From NCBI RefSeq assembly GCF_001598295.1, contig NZ_BCYR01000006.1:62001-126000 (forward strand): DNA of 64,000 nt, read 5' to 3'. This DNA is from Klebsiella ornithinolytica NBRC 105727 = ATCC 31898. GTDB taxonomy: Bacteria > Pseudomonadota > Gammaproteobacteria > Enterobacterales > Enterobacteriaceae. Numbering within the stretch: position 1 is the first letter of the stretch; every line of letters begins with the position of its first letter. Shown in pieces: positions 18,234-29,859 of this stretch. Below the pieces are notes generated by a model. The model did no database searches, was not told the origin of the DNA, and was given only the letters and a program-made list of their open reading frames with translations. The position numbers and the translations under genes were made by a program.

Positions 18234-19640
18234 ATGGCAGGCAATAAACTTTCAGTGAGAGAAAAGATTGGCTATGGGATGGGCGATGCCGGATGCAACA
18301 TCATATTTGGCGCCATCATGCTGTTTGTTAACTACTTTTACACCGATATTTTTGGCCTCGCGCCCGCGTTAGTGGGCGTTTTGTTGCTCTCCGTACGCGT
18401 CATCGATGCCGTGACAGACCCGATCATGGGCGCCATGGCCGACCGTACTCGCAGTCAATATGGCCGCTTCCGTCCGTGGCTGCTGTGGATGGCCTTCCCC
18501 TACGCGCTGTTCAGCGTCCTGATGTTCACCACGCCGGAATGGACCTATCACAGCAAAGTTATCTATGCCTTCGTCACCTACTTCCTGCTCTCGCTGACCT
18601 ATACCGCGATTAACATACCCTACTGCTCATTAGGCAGCGTGATTACTAACGATCCGCAGGAGCGCGTAGCCTGCCAGTCGTATCGTTTTGTGCTGGTCGG
18701 TATTGCCACGCTGCTGCTGTCGCTGACGCTGCTGCCGATGGCCGACTGGTTCGGTGGCGCCGATAAAGCCAAAGGTTATCAGATGGCGATGACCGTGCTG
18801 GCAGCAATTGGTATGTGTATGTTTTTATTCTGCTTCGCCACCGTTCGTGAACGCGTGCGTCCGGCGGTACAGACCCACGATGAACTGAAGCAAGACTTTA
18901 AGGACGTCTGGAAAAACGATCAGTGGGTTCGCATCCTGCTGTTAACGCTGTGCAACGTCTGTCCCGGGTTTATCCGCATGGCCGCCACCATGTACTACGT
19001 GACCTGGGTCATGCAGCAAAGCACCCACTTTGCGACGCTGTTTATCAGCCTCGGCGTGGTCGGGATGATGATCGGCAGTATGCTGGCAAAAGTGCTGACC
19101 GATCGCTGGTGCAAGCTGCAGGTTTTCTTCTGGACCAATATCGCCCTGGCGATTTTCTCCTGCGCGTTCTACTTCTTCGACCCACATGCCACCATGATGA
19201 TTATGGTGCTCTACTTCCTGCTCAACATCCTGCATCAGATCCCGTCGCCGCTGCACTGGTCCCTGATGGCTGACGTCGATGATTACGGCGAGTGGAAAAC
19301 CGGCAAACGCATCACCGGGATCAGCTTCTCCGGTAATCTTTTCTTCCTGAAAGTCGGGCTGGCGGTAGCCGGCGCGATGGTCGGTTTCCTGCTCTCATGG
19401 TACGGATACGATGCCGGCGCCAAAGAGCAGAGCGCCTCGGCGGTAAACGGTATCGTGCTGCTGTTCAGCGTCATTCCGGGTGTTGGCTACCTGATTACCG
19501 CAGGCGTCGTGCGGATGCTGAAGGTCAACCGCGAGTTTATGTGCCAAATCCAGTCGGACCTGGAAAAGCGTCGCGCTAACTACGAGGAACTCAATACCTG
19601 GCAGGATCTCAAAACCAGTGAACACATAAGGAAAGCTTGA
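18234..19640 (+). CDS. GPH-family sugar:cation symporter (glycoside-pentoside-hexuronide)
   Basis: This 468-residue protein has about 12 predicted membrane helices and the GPH signatures: EKIGYGMGDAGCNIIFG near residue 10, and VIDAVTDPIMGAMADRTRSQYGRFRPW in the loop after helix 2. Family members (MelB, XylP, YicJ types) import glycosides, often xylosides or arabinosides, with Na+ or H+. A GGGGAG Shine-Dalgarno precedes the ATG. The stop overlaps the start of a GH43 gene (TGATG), so the pair should import and hydrolyse the same pentoside. E. coli K-12 lacks this pair; there aroP adjoins ampE. No regulator is adjacent. The substrate is inferred only from the neighbour. Confidence 0.87.
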   Translation: MAGNKLSVREKIGYGMGDAGCNIIFGAIMLFVNYFYTDIFGLAPALVGVLLLSVRVIDAVTDPIMGAMADRTRSQYGRFRPWLLWMAFPYALFSVLMFTTPEWTYHSKVIYAFVTYFLLSLTYTAINIPYCSLGSVITNDPQERVACQSYRFVLVGIATLLLSLTLLPMADWFGGADKAKGYQMAMTVLAAIGMCMFLFCFATVRERVRPAVQTHDELKQDFKDVWKNDQWVRILLLTLCNVCPGFIRMAATMYYVTWVMQQSTHFATLFISLGVVGMMIGSMLAKVLTDRWCKLQVFFWTNIALAIFSCAFYFFDPHATMMIMVLYFLLNILHQIPSPLHWSLMADVDDYGEWKTGKRITGISFSGNLFFLKVGLAVAGAMVGFLLSWYGYDAGAKEQSASAVNGIVLLFSVIPGVGYLITAGVVRMLKVNREFMCQIQSDLEKRRANYEELNTWQDLKTSEHIRKA

Positions 19641-20590
19641 TGAGCAACTGGCCTAATCCGTTTATTGAACAACGCGCGGACCCCTATATTCTGCGCCATC
19701 AGGATCACTACTATTTTATCGCCTCGGTTCCGGAATATGACCGGCTGGAGATTCGTCGCGCGGCGACGCTGGAAGGTCTACGCGAAGCGCCGCCGGTGGT
19801 GGTCTGGCGTAAAGCGGAGAGCGGCCCAATGAGCCAGCTCATCTGGGCACCGGAACTGCATGAAATTGACGGGAAATGGTATATCTATTTTGCCGCTGCT
19901 CACACGCAAGACCTGGACCAACTCGGGATGTTCCAGCACCGGATGTTTGTCCTCGAATGTGCCGACAGCGACCCGCTCAGCGGTCAGTGGGTTGAAAAAG
20001 GCCAGGTAAAAACGCCCTTCGATACCTTTGCGCTGGATGCCACCACCTTTCAACATCAGGGCAGGCAGTGGTATCTGTGGGCGCAGAAAGCCCCACATAT
20101 TGCAGGCAACTCCAACCTCTACCTGGCGGAGCTGGCAAACCCGTGGACGCTAAAAGGTGATCCCGTGATGTTGAGTAAACCGGAGTTTGACTGGGAATGT
20201 CGCGGTTTTCGGGTCAATGAAGGCCCGGCGGTTCTGATCCACGGCGAGCGGCTGTTTGTCAGCTATTCCGCCAGCGCAACCGATGAAAACTACTGCATGG
20301 GACTCTTGTGGATAGACCTGCTGGCCGACCCGCTGCGCCCGGAGAACTGGCATAAATCACCGGAGCCCGTATTTCGCACCAGCGATGAGAACCGTCAGTA
20401 TGGCCCCGGTCACAACGGTTTTACGCAAACGCCGGAAGGGGAAGATGTGCTGGTCTACCATGCGCGGAACTATACCGAAATTGAAGGCGATCCGCTGTAC
20501 GATCCGAATCGCCATACGCGGCTCAAGCGGGTTCGCTGGCAAGAAAACGGGATGCCTGACTTCGGCATCCCGCCCGCCGATACGTATTGA
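19640..20590 (+). CDS. Glycoside hydrolase family 43 protein (arabinofuranosidase/xylosidase type)
   Basis: This 316-residue cytosolic protein lacks a signal peptide and reads as a five-bladed beta-propeller GH43. Candidate catalytic residues are the Asp in EQRADPYILR near the N-terminus, the Asp in LDATTF, and the Glu in NEGPAVLIHG; YGPGHNGF is another typical family motif. Such enzymes release arabinofuranosyl or xylosyl units from short oligosaccharides. The sequence looks closer to arabinofuranosidase-type members, but the substrate is not certain. The ATG at 19640 overlaps the transporter stop by one base and has AAGGA upstream. It is translationally coupled to the transporter. Confidence 0.85.
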   Translation: MSNWPNPFIEQRADPYILRHQDHYYFIASVPEYDRLEIRRAATLEGLREAPPVVVWRKAESGPMSQLIWAPELHEIDGKWYIYFAAAHTQDLDQLGMFQHRMFVLECADSDPLSGQWVEKGQVKTPFDTFALDATTFQHQGRQWYLWAQKAPHIAGNSNLYLAELANPWTLKGDPVMLSKPEFDWECRGFRVNEGPAVLIHGERLFVSYSASATDENYCMGLLWIDLLADPLRPENWHKSPEPVFRTSDENRQYGPGHNGFTQTPEGEDVLVYHARNYTEIEGDPLYDPNRHTRLKRVRWQENGMPDFGIPPADTY

Positions 20591-20596
20591 TCGCCT

Positions 20597-20619
20597 CCCC
20601 TGCCCGGCAGCGGGCGGGG
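20597..20619. terminator. GC-rich hairpin between GH43 gene and ampE
   Basis: CCCTGCCCG pairs with CGGGCGGGG with one wobble and a short loop, between the convergent GH43 and ampE stops. There is no clear U-run. Confidence 0.45.
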
Positions 20620-20620
20620 C

Positions 20621-21475
20621 TTAAATCAAGGTACCGTAAATGGTGAGTAGCGCCATGATAACGACCACCACCAGCGACGTTTTTTTGGCCATTGAGACCG
20701 CCGCTTTAGGTGTCTCGACCTTATCCACATGCGGTTCGCGCGCCAGCGAAAACTGAGCCAGTCGGGTCAGAACCTGGTACTGCGACGAGTGACGGTCGCC
20801 CAAAGAAGCAAACCAGGCCGGCAAGGCTCTTTCCCCGTGTCCCACCAACGCATAGACCACGCCGACCAGACGTACCGGCAGCCAGTCCACCACGTGCAGA
20901 ATGGCATCAATCCCCGACTGTAAGCGATGGCGCGGCGTCTGATAACGCGCCAGCCACGTCTGCCAGGCGCGCAGCACGCAGTAGCCAATCAGCGTAATAG
21001 GTCCCCATGGCCCGCCAACCACAAACCAGAACAGCGGAGCCAGGTAGTAGCGGTAGTTAATCCACAGCAGCGCATTTTGCAGTTCGCTCAGAAACTCGCG
21101 ATCGTCACAGCCTGGCGGCACGCCGTGAATCAGCGTCAGCTCGCTGGCCATCGCGTCACAAGCATGACGATCGTTGCGTGATGCGGCTTTCAGATACGCA
21201 TGATAGTGCAGCCGTACCCTGCCCGCGCCAATACACAGCAGGCCGAGCAAGATCCAGAAGACCAGAAGAGGGACGTTAAACAGCACCCCGTGCAGCAGGC
21301 GCTGAATAAGATAAACCACCGCCATGGCCAGCGCCGTCATCAGCAGAGTCGCAGGGAGTGAAAAGTGTTTTACCCGGCGAAACAGCACTTCCAGGCGGTG
21401 ATCGAGCTGCCAGTGCTCACCCAGCTTAAACAGCCGCTCAGCGATGAGAACCAGCAGCGTAGTAAACAACGTCAT
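20621..21475 (-). CDS. ampE: Regulatory membrane protein AmpE
   Basis: AmpE is an inner-membrane protein encoded with ampD. Its exact role is unsettled; it has been proposed as a sensor in beta-lactamase induction. The 284-residue length equals E. coli AmpE. Hydrophobic segments are seen at the N-terminus ([15 protein letters not shown]), around residues 40-85, near the middle (about 145-165) and at the C-terminus ([18 protein letters not shown]). The ATG overlaps the ampD stop by four bases, so the two are co-translated. Confidence 0.94.
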   Translation of the reverse strand: MTLFTTLLVLIAERLFKLGEHWQLDHRLEVLFRRVKHFSLPATLLMTALAMAVVYLIQRLLHGVLFNVPLLVFWILLGLLCIGAGRVRLHYHAYLKAASRNDRHACDAMASELTLIHGVPPGCDDREFLSELQNALLWINYRYYLAPLFWFVVGGPWGPITLIGYCVLRAWQTWLARYQTPRHRLQSGIDAILHVVDWLPVRLVGVVYALVGHGERALPAWFASLGDRHSSQYQVLTRLAQFSLAREPHVDKVETPKAAVSMAKKTSLVVVVIMALLTIYGTLI

Positions 21476-22035
21476 GGCATCTCCTTTTCTGACGAAGCGG
21501 CCAGCAGGCCGCGAAATTTTGCCCAGTCAAAAGCCGGACCGGGATCCGTTTTTCGGACTGGCGCAATATCGCTGTGGCCAGTCATATGGCGTGCGATGGC
21601 CGGGTACAACGCGATCAGCTGTCGCGTCACCGCCACCAGCTGCTGGTACTGCGCATCGGTATAAGCCAGCGTGTCGGTTCCTTCCAGCTCAATGCCGATA
21701 GAAAAGTCATTGCAGCGTTCACGCCCGTGATAGCTGGATACGCCCGCGTGCCACGCTCGCTTATCAAAAGGAACATACTGCACAATTTCACCATCGCGAC
21801 GAATAAGACAATGCGCTGAAACGCGCAGGTGCGCGATTTCCGCAAAGAAAGGATGAGCGCTGGGATCGAGCGTTCCGGTGAATAAAGCATCGATCCACGG
21901 GCCGCCAAACTCCCCCGGCGGCAGACTAATATTATGCACCACCAGTAAGGAAGGGGCTTCATCATCCGGGCGGCAATCATGGTGCGGCGAAGGAACCCGA
22001 CGCGCATCCACCAGCCATCCCCCATTCAACTGCAT
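21472..22035 (-). CDS. ampD: 1,6-anhydro-N-acetylmuramyl-L-alanine amidase
   Basis: AmpD is the cytosolic zinc amidase that removes the stem peptide from anhydro-muropeptides during peptidoglycan recycling. Its loss derepresses AmpC beta-lactamase in species with ampR-ampC. Zinc ligands of the amidase_2 fold are in the expected places: H34 (VVHNIS), H154 and D164 ([15 protein letters not shown]). The 187-residue protein is slightly longer than E. coli AmpD (183), mainly at the C-terminus. AAGGAG lies 7 bases before the ATG. It forms an operon with ampE and is divergent from nadC. Confidence 0.96.
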   Translation of the reverse strand: MQLNGGWLVDARRVPSPHHDCRPDDEAPSLLVVHNISLPPGEFGGPWIDALFTGTLDPSAHPFFAEIAHLRVSAHCLIRRDGEIVQYVPFDKRAWHAGVSSYHGRERCNDFSIGIELEGTDTLAYTDAQYQQLVAVTRQLIALYPAIARHMTGHSDIAPVRKTDPGPAFDWAKFRGLLAASSEKEMP

Positions 22036-22168
22036 GCGGAATCTCCTTTCGCTAACTCATGCTCCCGGGCCGCCCGTGGCCCAAAGGATGCTGATTATCA
22101 TACACAAAATCGTTCAGCCTGCGGTCCAGCAACCCACAAATCATCGCTGAAAAGCAGAGACATAGCCG

Positions 22169-22201
22169 ATACAGAGGCGCCCCGAAGCGCGAAGTCTGTA
22201 T
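22169..22201. repeat. Inverted repeat between ampD and nadC
   Basis: Outer arms ATACAGA / TCTGTAT flank inner arms GCGC / GCGC in the 233-base divergent gap. It could be an operator or a structured leader; no known motif was recognised. Confidence 0.4.
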
Positions 22202-22244
22202 GGTGTAGAAACGCTGTTCAGGTTAGCATGTTTCCCACTGCTGA

Positions 22245-23162
<918 letters not shown>

Positions 23163-23168
23163 TCGCCC

Positions 23169-23201
23169 GCCCCGGAGCGACAACGCGCCGGGGCTTTTTT
23201 T
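23169..23201 (+). terminator. Rho-independent terminator of nadC
   Basis: A GCCCCGG / CCGGGGC stem is followed by seven Ts, starting 7 bases after the nadC stop. Confidence 0.93.
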
Positions 23202-23340
23202 GCGAGACAGCGAGCATCTCTGACTCCCCCACCTGCAAGAACACCAGAAAACCTGGAAAGTCGTTTCCCACCCCATCATTTGTCATTCGCCGCGGCGCCG
23301 CCAGCGCGTCACAGTGCTTCCTTCACCACAAGGAGCATAT

Positions 23341-23772
23341 ATGGACAGACAACGCGGATTTACCCTGATCGAACTGATGGTGGTCATCGGCATTATCGCC
23401 ATTCTGAGCGCTATCGGCATTCCGGCTTATCAGAACTACCTGCGCAAGGCGGCCCTGACCGACATGCTGCAAACCTTTGTCCCCTACCGCACGGCCGTTG
23501 AACTATGCGCGCTCGAACACGGCGGACTGACAAGCTGTGACGCCGGCGCCAACGGCATCCCTTCTCCAGCGACCACGCGCTACGTCGCCACCATGAGCGT
23601 CGCGAAAGGTATTGTCACGCTGAACGGACAAGAAAGCCTGAACGGACTGAGCGTCACCCTGACGCCGTCCTGGGACAATGCAAGCGGTATCACCGGCTGG
23701 GGGCGCGTCTGCAACATAGCCAGCAACAGCGCACTCCAGCAGGCCTGCGAAGATGTGTTCCGCATAAACTGA
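23341..23772 (+). CDS. ppdD: Type IV major prepilin, PpdD
   Basis: PpdD is a pilin-like protein of 143 residues. Its class III leader MDRQRG is followed by F7, the N-methylated residue of the mature pilin (FTLIELMVVIGIIAILSAIG). The long hydrophobic helix and two C-terminal cysteine pairs (CALEHGGLTSC and CNIASNSALQQAC) are as in E. coli PpdD (146 residues). Prepilin peptidase processes it at G6-F7. The ATG at 23341 with AAGGAG upstream is preferred to the longer opening. It starts the ppdD-hofB-hofC operon; the remaining assembly genes must lie elsewhere. Confidence 0.95.
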   Translation: MDRQRGFTLIELMVVIGIIAILSAIGIPAYQNYLRKAALTDMLQTFVPYRTAVELCALEHGGLTSCDAGANGIPSPATTRYVATMSVAKGIVTLNGQESLNGLSVTLTPSWDNASGITGWGRVCNIASNSALQQACEDVFRIN

Positions 23773-23782
23773 GGCCGCCACG

Positions 23783-25157
<1,375 letters not shown>

Positions 25158-25168
<11 letters not shown>

Positions 25169-26363
25169 CCGTCTCTGGCGCTGGCAAGGCGTGGATATGC
25201 AGGGCCAATTTTGTCAGGGAACACAGTGGAACCCTGGCCGACTGGAAGTATTCCAGGCGCTTCAGCATGAACGCATTATTCCACTGGCCATTCGCCGCTG
25301 TGCGGTCAAAAACACGCTCTGGCATCCGCGCTATGGCAGTCAGGTTGTTCGCCAACTGGCGGTGCTCCTTCAGGCCGGACTTTCTTTAGCTGAAGGACTC
25401 GAGCTGCTGGCGCAACAGCAACCGAGCGCGCAGTGGCAGGCGCTGCTGCGCACACTGGCTCAGGATCTGGCGCAAGGCATCTCGCTTTCTGCCGCGCTGG
25501 AAAAGTGGCCTCAGGCCTTTGCACCGCTTAGCCTGGCGATGATCCGTACCGGCGAGCTCACCGGTAAACTGGATTTTTGTTGTCTTCAGCTGGCGCGTCA
25601 ACAGCAGGAACAGCAGCAGCTGGCAGAAAAAGTGAAGAAAGCGGTGCGCTACCCGGCCGTTATTCTGGGTCTGGCCCTGATGGTGGTGGTGGCGATGCTG
25701 TGCTTCGTTCTGCCGGAGTTTGCGGCGATCTACCAAACCTTCAACACACCGCTACCGCTGCTGACGCGCCTGGTTATTCACGCCAGCGAGAGCCTTAGCT
25801 ATGGCTGGCCACTGCTGATTGTGCCGATTGTGCTGCCCGCCGTCCTTAATCTGATAGCCAGTCGCCGCCCGCACTGGCTGCTGCAGCGACAAAAAATGCT
25901 CCACGCGCTCCCGGTTGTGGGAAAACTCAAACGCGGGCAGCGGCTTAGCCAGATCTTTACCGTACTCGCACTGACCCAAAGTGCAGGTATTAGCTTTCTA
26001 CAAGGTCTGGAAAGCGTCGAGGATACGCTGAACTGCCCGCTATGGCGCCAGCGGATCCAGCAGGTGCATCTGCACATTAGCCACGGAGCTCCCATCTGGC
26101 AGGCTCTTGAGCGAAGCGGCGGTTTTACCACGCTATGCCTGCAGCTGATCCGTACCGGTGAAGCATCCGGATCGCTGGATACAATGCTGGAAAACCTCGC
26201 CCGTCATCATAGTGAGCAGACGCATTATCAGGCAGAAAATCTGGCAACGTTACTGGAGCCGGCCCTGCTGTTGATAACCGGAACGATTGTCGGTGTGCTG
26301 GTGGTGGCGATGTATTTACCCATCTTTCATCTGGGTGACGCCATTAGCGGAATGGGCGGATAA
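25158..26363 (+). CDS. hofC: Type IV pilus inner-membrane platform protein (GspF/PilC family)
   Basis: HofC anchors the assembly ATPase at the inner membrane. The 401-residue protein has two GspF domains (about 65-190 and 270-390, with IRTGELTGKLD and IRTGEASGSLD marking each) and three hydrophobic segments near residues 165-195, 215-240 and 370-395. The start ATG at 25158 overlaps the hofB stop by 11 bases. A longer in-frame opening inside hofB lacks homology. Residue identity to E. coli HofC appears lower than for the neighbouring core genes, suggesting relaxed constraint. Confidence 0.92.
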
Positions 26364-26364
26364 G

Positions 26365-26387
26365 TGCTGGCGCAAAACGCGCCAGCA
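26365..26387. terminator. Hairpin between hofC and guaC
   Basis: TGCTGGCGC / GCGCCAGCA, a perfect 9-bp stem with a 5-base loop, lies between two convergent stops. It is probably a bidirectional terminator, though the U-runs are weak. Confidence 0.6.
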
Positions 26388-26394
26388 TCAGGCA

Positions 26395-27438
26395 TTACAG
26401 GCTGTTGAACACGCGGTTCTCTTGTTCCTGCACGCGAATGAAGGTCGTACGCTTGGTCAGCTCTTTCAGGCGAGAGGCGCCCACATAGGTACAGGCAGAA
26501 CGCAGGCCACCGAGGATATCGCGAGCCGTGTTCTCTACCGGTCCACGCAGAGGCAGCTTAACGGTTTTGCCTTCCGCGGCGCGATACTGCGCAACGCCGC
26601 CAACGTGGCGCGTCATGGCGGATTCGGAGCTCATGCCGTAGAACAGCATGAATTTCTCGCCGTTTTCTTCAACGACGGTACCGCCGCTCTCTTCATGGCC
26701 GGCCAGCATTCCCCCCAGCATGACAAAATCTGCACCGCCGCCGAAGGCTTTCGCCACGTCACCTGGCATCGTGCAACCGCCATCGCTGACGATCTGGCCG
26801 CCCAGGCCATGCGCCGCATCGGCACACTCGATAACGGCAGACAGCTGCGGATAACCGACGCCGGTCTTCACGCGAGTGGTACATACGGAGCCCGGGCCGA
26901 TGCCCACTTTCACAATATCAGCACCGGACAGAATCAGCTCTTCGCACATTTCGCCCGTCACAACGTTACCCGCAATAATGGTTTTTTGCGGCCAGGCTGC
27001 ACGCGCTTTGGCGACGAACTGAACAAAATGTTCAGAATAACCATTCGCCACATCGATGCAGACGAAGCTAAGCTGCGGGTTCTGAGAAAGGATCTGCTGG
27101 GTTTTTTCGAAATCGACATCCGAGGTGCCGGTGGACACCATGACGTACTTCAGCACATCTGCGGACACCGACTGGACAAACTCCTGCCATTGTTCAACGG
27201 TATAGTGCTTGTGAACCGCGGTCAGAATACCGAAAGAGGCCAGCGCTTTCGCCATGCCAAACGTCCCGACGGTATCCATGTTAGCGGCAATGATCGGCAC
27301 GCCAGACCAGGACAGACCAGAATGTTTAAAAGTGAATTCACGTTCCAGCTGAACATCAGAACGGCTTTTGAGGGTAGAGCGTTTTGGGCGGATAAGAACG
27401 TCTTTAAAACCAAGCTTCAGATCTTCTTCGATACGCAT
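26395..27438 (-). CDS. guaC: GMP reductase
   Basis: GuaC deaminates GMP to IMP with NADPH, returning guanine nucleotides to the purine pool. The 347-residue length equals the E. coli enzyme. It is an IMPDH/GMPR barrel with the catalytic cysteine loop [11 protein letters not shown] and phosphate-binding ISDGGC/GGMLAG-type segments (here [11 protein letters not shown] and MLGGMLAG). The start [18 protein letters not shown] at 27438 has AGGAA upstream; the longer opening to 27504 would cover the promoter region. It is monocistronic and divergent from coaE. Confidence 0.97.
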   Translation of the reverse strand: MRIEEDLKLGFKDVLIRPKRSTLKSRSDVQLEREFTFKHSGLSWSGVPIIAANMDTVGTFGMAKALASFGILTAVHKHYTVEQWQEFVQSVSADVLKYVMVSTGTSDVDFEKTQQILSQNPQLSFVCIDVANGYSEHFVQFVAKARAAWPQKTIIAGNVVTGEMCEELILSGADIVKVGIGPGSVCTTRVKTGVGYPQLSAVIECADAAHGLGGQIVSDGGCTMPGDVAKAFGGGADFVMLGGMLAGHEESGGTVVEENGEKFMLFYGMSSESAMTRHVGGVAQYRAAEGKTVKLPLRGPVENTARDILGGLRSACTYVGASRLKELTKRTTFIRVQEQENRVFNSL

Positions 27439-27785
27439 GTACGAATTCCTGGGGTTAATTGCATTATTGTGAGAGCACAACTCCAGTGACGTTATCATAC
27501 GCACGAATCATGGCTGCGCAAGACTGCGATTTTCACTTTTTTTACGCTACAATCGTATAAATTTACCTGGTGAACAGTGAATGGCGCGAACGCAATAATC
27601 GACGCCCGGCGTATCATTTTTAACCACTTGATTTATATATACAAAACAATCCAGTATATACTGTGATGGCCTTTTATTGGCCTGCAGCCACCTTGATGGG
27701 GATAGCGTTCACCGGGGCGTGGTGCGCAGCAAAACGAGCGCCTCTGAAGAGTAATGTGTATATGGTCAGTTCAGGATCGGAGCGT
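27439..27785. other. Divergent intergenic region guaC / coaE
   Basis: The 347 bases carry the guaC promoter candidate (27494-27521). An AT-rich stretch near 27628-27662, with the palindrome CAGTATATACTG, is a likely place for the coaE promoter. No gene is apparent; an in-frame extension of coaE to 27663 has no homology. Confidence 0.5.
27494..27521 (-). promoter_or_regulatory. Candidate guaC promoter
   Basis: On the minus strand TTGCGC (27516-27521) and TATGAT (27494-27499) are spaced by 16 bases, about 55 bases before the guaC start. Confidence 0.45.
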
Positions 27786-28406
27786 ATGAGGTATACGGTA
27801 GCGTTAACAGGCGGCATTGGCAGTGGCAAAAGTACCGTGGCCGATGCATTTTCCCGGCTTGGGATTGACGTTATTGACGCTGACATTATCGCCCGTCAGG
27901 TAGTAGAACCCGGAACCACCGCGCTTCAGGCCATCGCCGCTCATTTTGGTTCACCGATGCTCAATGATGACGGCACGCTGAACCGCCGCGCTCTGCGTGA
28001 AAAAATCTTTGCTCACCCTGAAGATAAAACCTGGCTTAACGGGCTATTGCATCCGCTCATCCAGCAGGAAACTCGCCGGCAGATGCAGGCCGCGAGCTCT
28101 CCTTATATTCTTTGGGTCGTCCCCTTACTGGTAGAAAACCGGCTGGCTACGCAGGCCGATCGCGTGCTGGTCGTTGATGTTCCAAAAGAGACGCAGATCG
28201 CGCGTACGATGCTTCGCGATCGGGTCAGTCGTGAACATGCAGAACATATTCTTGCCGCCCAGGCTACGCGCGAACAGCGCCTTGCCGTTGCGGATGATGT
28301 CATTGAAAACATGGGCTCTCCGGATGCCGTCGCATCGGATGTTGCCCGCCTGCACGAAAAGTATCTAATGCTGGCATCGCAGGCCGCCTCACAGGAAAAA
28401 CCGTAA
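27786..28406 (+). CDS. coaE: Dephospho-CoA kinase
   Basis: CoaE phosphorylates the 3'-hydroxyl of dephospho-CoA, the last step of coenzyme A synthesis. The 206-residue length matches E. coli. The P-loop GGIGSGKS is at residues 9-16, followed by [13 protein letters not shown] and LLHPLIQ. The ATG at 27786, with GGAG just upstream, is used instead of the longer opening at 27663. Its TAA overlaps the zapD ATG by one base (TAATG), giving a coaE-zapD-yacG operon. Confidence 0.97.
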   Translation: MRYTVALTGGIGSGKSTVADAFSRLGIDVIDADIIARQVVEPGTTALQAIAAHFGSPMLNDDGTLNRRALREKIFAHPEDKTWLNGLLHPLIQQETRRQMQAASSPYILWVVPLLVENRLATQADRVLVVDVPKETQIARTMLRDRVSREHAEHILAAQATREQRLAVADDVIENMGSPDAVASDVARLHEKYLMLASQAASQEKP

Positions 28407-29149
28407 TGCACACCCCCGTTCTGTTTGAACATCCACTCAACGAGAAAATGCGCACCTGGCTGCGTATTGAATTTTTGACTCAGCAATTGTCCGTTCATCC
28501 GACAATCGCCAGCTACGCCGATGCACTCCATTTTTTCCGCAACGCGGGCGATCTTTTAGATGTACTGGAACGTGGAGAGGTCAGGACGGACCTGCTAAAA
28601 GAGCTGGAGCGCCAGCAGCGGAAATTACAGTCATGGGTAGACATTCCCGGCGTCGATGGCGAACGCATTGACGCCTTGCGTCAGCAGTTGAAGCAGTGCG
28701 GCGCCACGCTGATGTCCGCGCCGCGCATCGGCCAGTTCCTGCGTGAAGATCGTTTGATTGCGCTGGTACGCCAGCGTCTGAGCATTCCCGGCGGCTGCTG
28801 CAGCTTTGATTTGCCCACGCTGCATATCTGGCTGCACATGCCGCAGGCATACCGTGACGAACAGATCGGCGTCTGGATAGCCAGCCTTGATCCGCTGACT
28901 CAATCTCTGGTGCTGATCCTCGATCTGATTCGTAATGCCGCCCCTTTCCGTAAGCAGACCAGCCTCAACGGCTTTTATCAGGATAATGGAGAAGATGCCG
29001 ACCTGCTACGTCTGCGGCTGGATATTGCCAGCCAGCTCTATCCTCAAATCTCCGGGCATAAGAGCCGTTTCGCTATCCGCTTCCTGCCGCTGGATAGCGA
29101 GTTCGGGGTCGTACCTGAGCGTTTTGATTTTGAACTGGCCTGTTGTTAA
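28406..29149 (+). CDS. zapD: Cell division protein ZapD (FtsZ bundling factor)
   Basis: ZapD binds the C-terminal tail of FtsZ and crosslinks filaments in the Z ring. The 247-residue length equals the E. coli protein (formerly YacF). The N-terminal part is alpha-helical ([20 protein letters not shown]) and the C-terminal part is beta-rich. It overlaps the end of coaE by one base and is followed 9 bases later by yacG. Its partner FtsZ is encoded about 5 kb away in this window. Confidence 0.95.
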   Translation: MHTPVLFEHPLNEKMRTWLRIEFLTQQLSVHPTIASYADALHFFRNAGDLLDVLERGEVRTDLLKELERQQRKLQSWVDIPGVDGERIDALRQQLKQCGATLMSAPRIGQFLREDRLIALVRQRLSIPGGCCSFDLPTLHIWLHMPQAYRDEQIGVWIASLDPLTQSLVLILDLIRNAAPFRKQTSLNGFYQDNGEDADLLRLRLDIASQLYPQISGHKSRFAIRFLPLDSEFGVVPERFDFELACC

Positions 29150-29158
29150 GGAGAAATA

Positions 29159-29356
29159 ATGTCAGAAGAGACGATCGTCAATTGCCCCACCTGCGGTAAA
29201 CCCGTGGTCTGGAACGCACAGAGCCTGTACCGCCCCTTTTGCTCTAAACGCTGCCAGCTGATTGATCTAGGCGAATGGGCTGCGGAAGAAAAACGTATTC
29301 CCAGCGCGAGCGATCTGTCCGATAGCGATGGCTGGAGCGAGGAACAGCAACCGTGA
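29159..29356 (+). CDS. yacG: DNA gyrase inhibitor YacG (zinc protein)
   Basis: YacG is a 65-residue zinc-binding protein that inhibits DNA gyrase in E. coli. The two CxxC-type pairs are clear: CPTCGK near residue 9 and [14 protein letters not shown] in the middle, followed by an acidic C-terminal tail. AAGGAG lies upstream of the ATG. It is the third gene of the coaE-zapD-yacG unit and ends at a hairpin facing mutT. Confidence 0.95.
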   Translation: MSEETIVNCPTCGKPVVWNAQSLYRPFCSKRCQLIDLGEWAAEEKRIPSASDLSDSDGWSEEQQP

Positions 29357-29360
29357 CCGG

Positions 29361-29396
29361 TTCCCGGGCAAGGCAACATCGCGCCTTGTCCGGGAA
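29361..29396. terminator. Hairpin between yacG and mutT
   Basis: TTCCCGGGCAAGGC pairs with GCCTTGTCCGGGAA (one G-U pair) across an 8-base loop, between convergent stops. It is likely a bidirectional terminator. Confidence 0.6.
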
Positions 29397-29404
29397 ACGC
29401 GGGT

Positions 29405-29800
29405 TCAGGAAGCCGCCTGCACTAATTTGGTAATAATGGGTTCATTCGCCGGCGGAAACGCCTCAGAGTCTAATGCCCGTTGCGCAATCCACTGCCCGGG
29501 CTGCCCCTCTTTCCCCCACGGCTCGCCGGACCACTCTTCCACCAGCCAGAACCACAGGGTAATGTGGCGGTCCGGGAACTGATACTCCAGCTTATCAAAC
29601 AGGCGGGATGAGCTTACCGTAATCCCCACTTCTTCCTGCAGTTCACGCACCAGCGCCTGTTCCGCAGATTCTCCGGCTTCAATTTTACCGCCGGGAAACT
29701 CGAGTTTGTTGGCCATATGGGCATCGGCGGCGCGCTGGGTGATAAAGATCTCCCCCTGCGGATTGCGGATAATACCCACGGAAATTTGCAGTTGTTTCAT
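29405..29800 (-). CDS. mutT: 8-oxo-dGTP diphosphatase
   Basis: MutT hydrolyses 8-oxo-dGTP, preventing A:T to C:G transversions. The 131-residue protein carries a complete Nudix box, GGKIEAGESAEQ through RELQEEVGI, starting near residue 37. The ATG at 29800 is chosen; an ATG nine bases upstream directly abuts the GGA Shine-Dalgarno and is unlikely. It follows secA in the same direction, but a strong terminator (29815-29838) ends right before its ribosome binding site. Expression therefore needs readthrough or a promoter inside secA. Confidence 0.96.
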   Translation of the reverse strand: MKQLQISVGIIRNPQGEIFITQRAADAHMANKLEFPGGKIEAGESAEQALVRELQEEVGITVSSSRLFDKLEYQFPDRHITLWFWLVEEWSGEPWGKEGQPGQWIAQRALDSEAFPPANEPIITKLVQAAS

Positions 29801-29814
29801 CGTGATCATTCCAT

Positions 29815-29838
29815 AAAAAAGGCGCAGATATCTGCGCC
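29815..29838 (-). terminator. Rho-independent terminator between secA and mutT
   Basis: An uninterrupted GGCGCAGAT / ATCTGCGCC palindrome (29821-29838) is followed on the minus strand by six Ts. Confidence 0.9.
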
Positions 29839-29859
29839 TTTATTTTTCATGCTCTGAGC

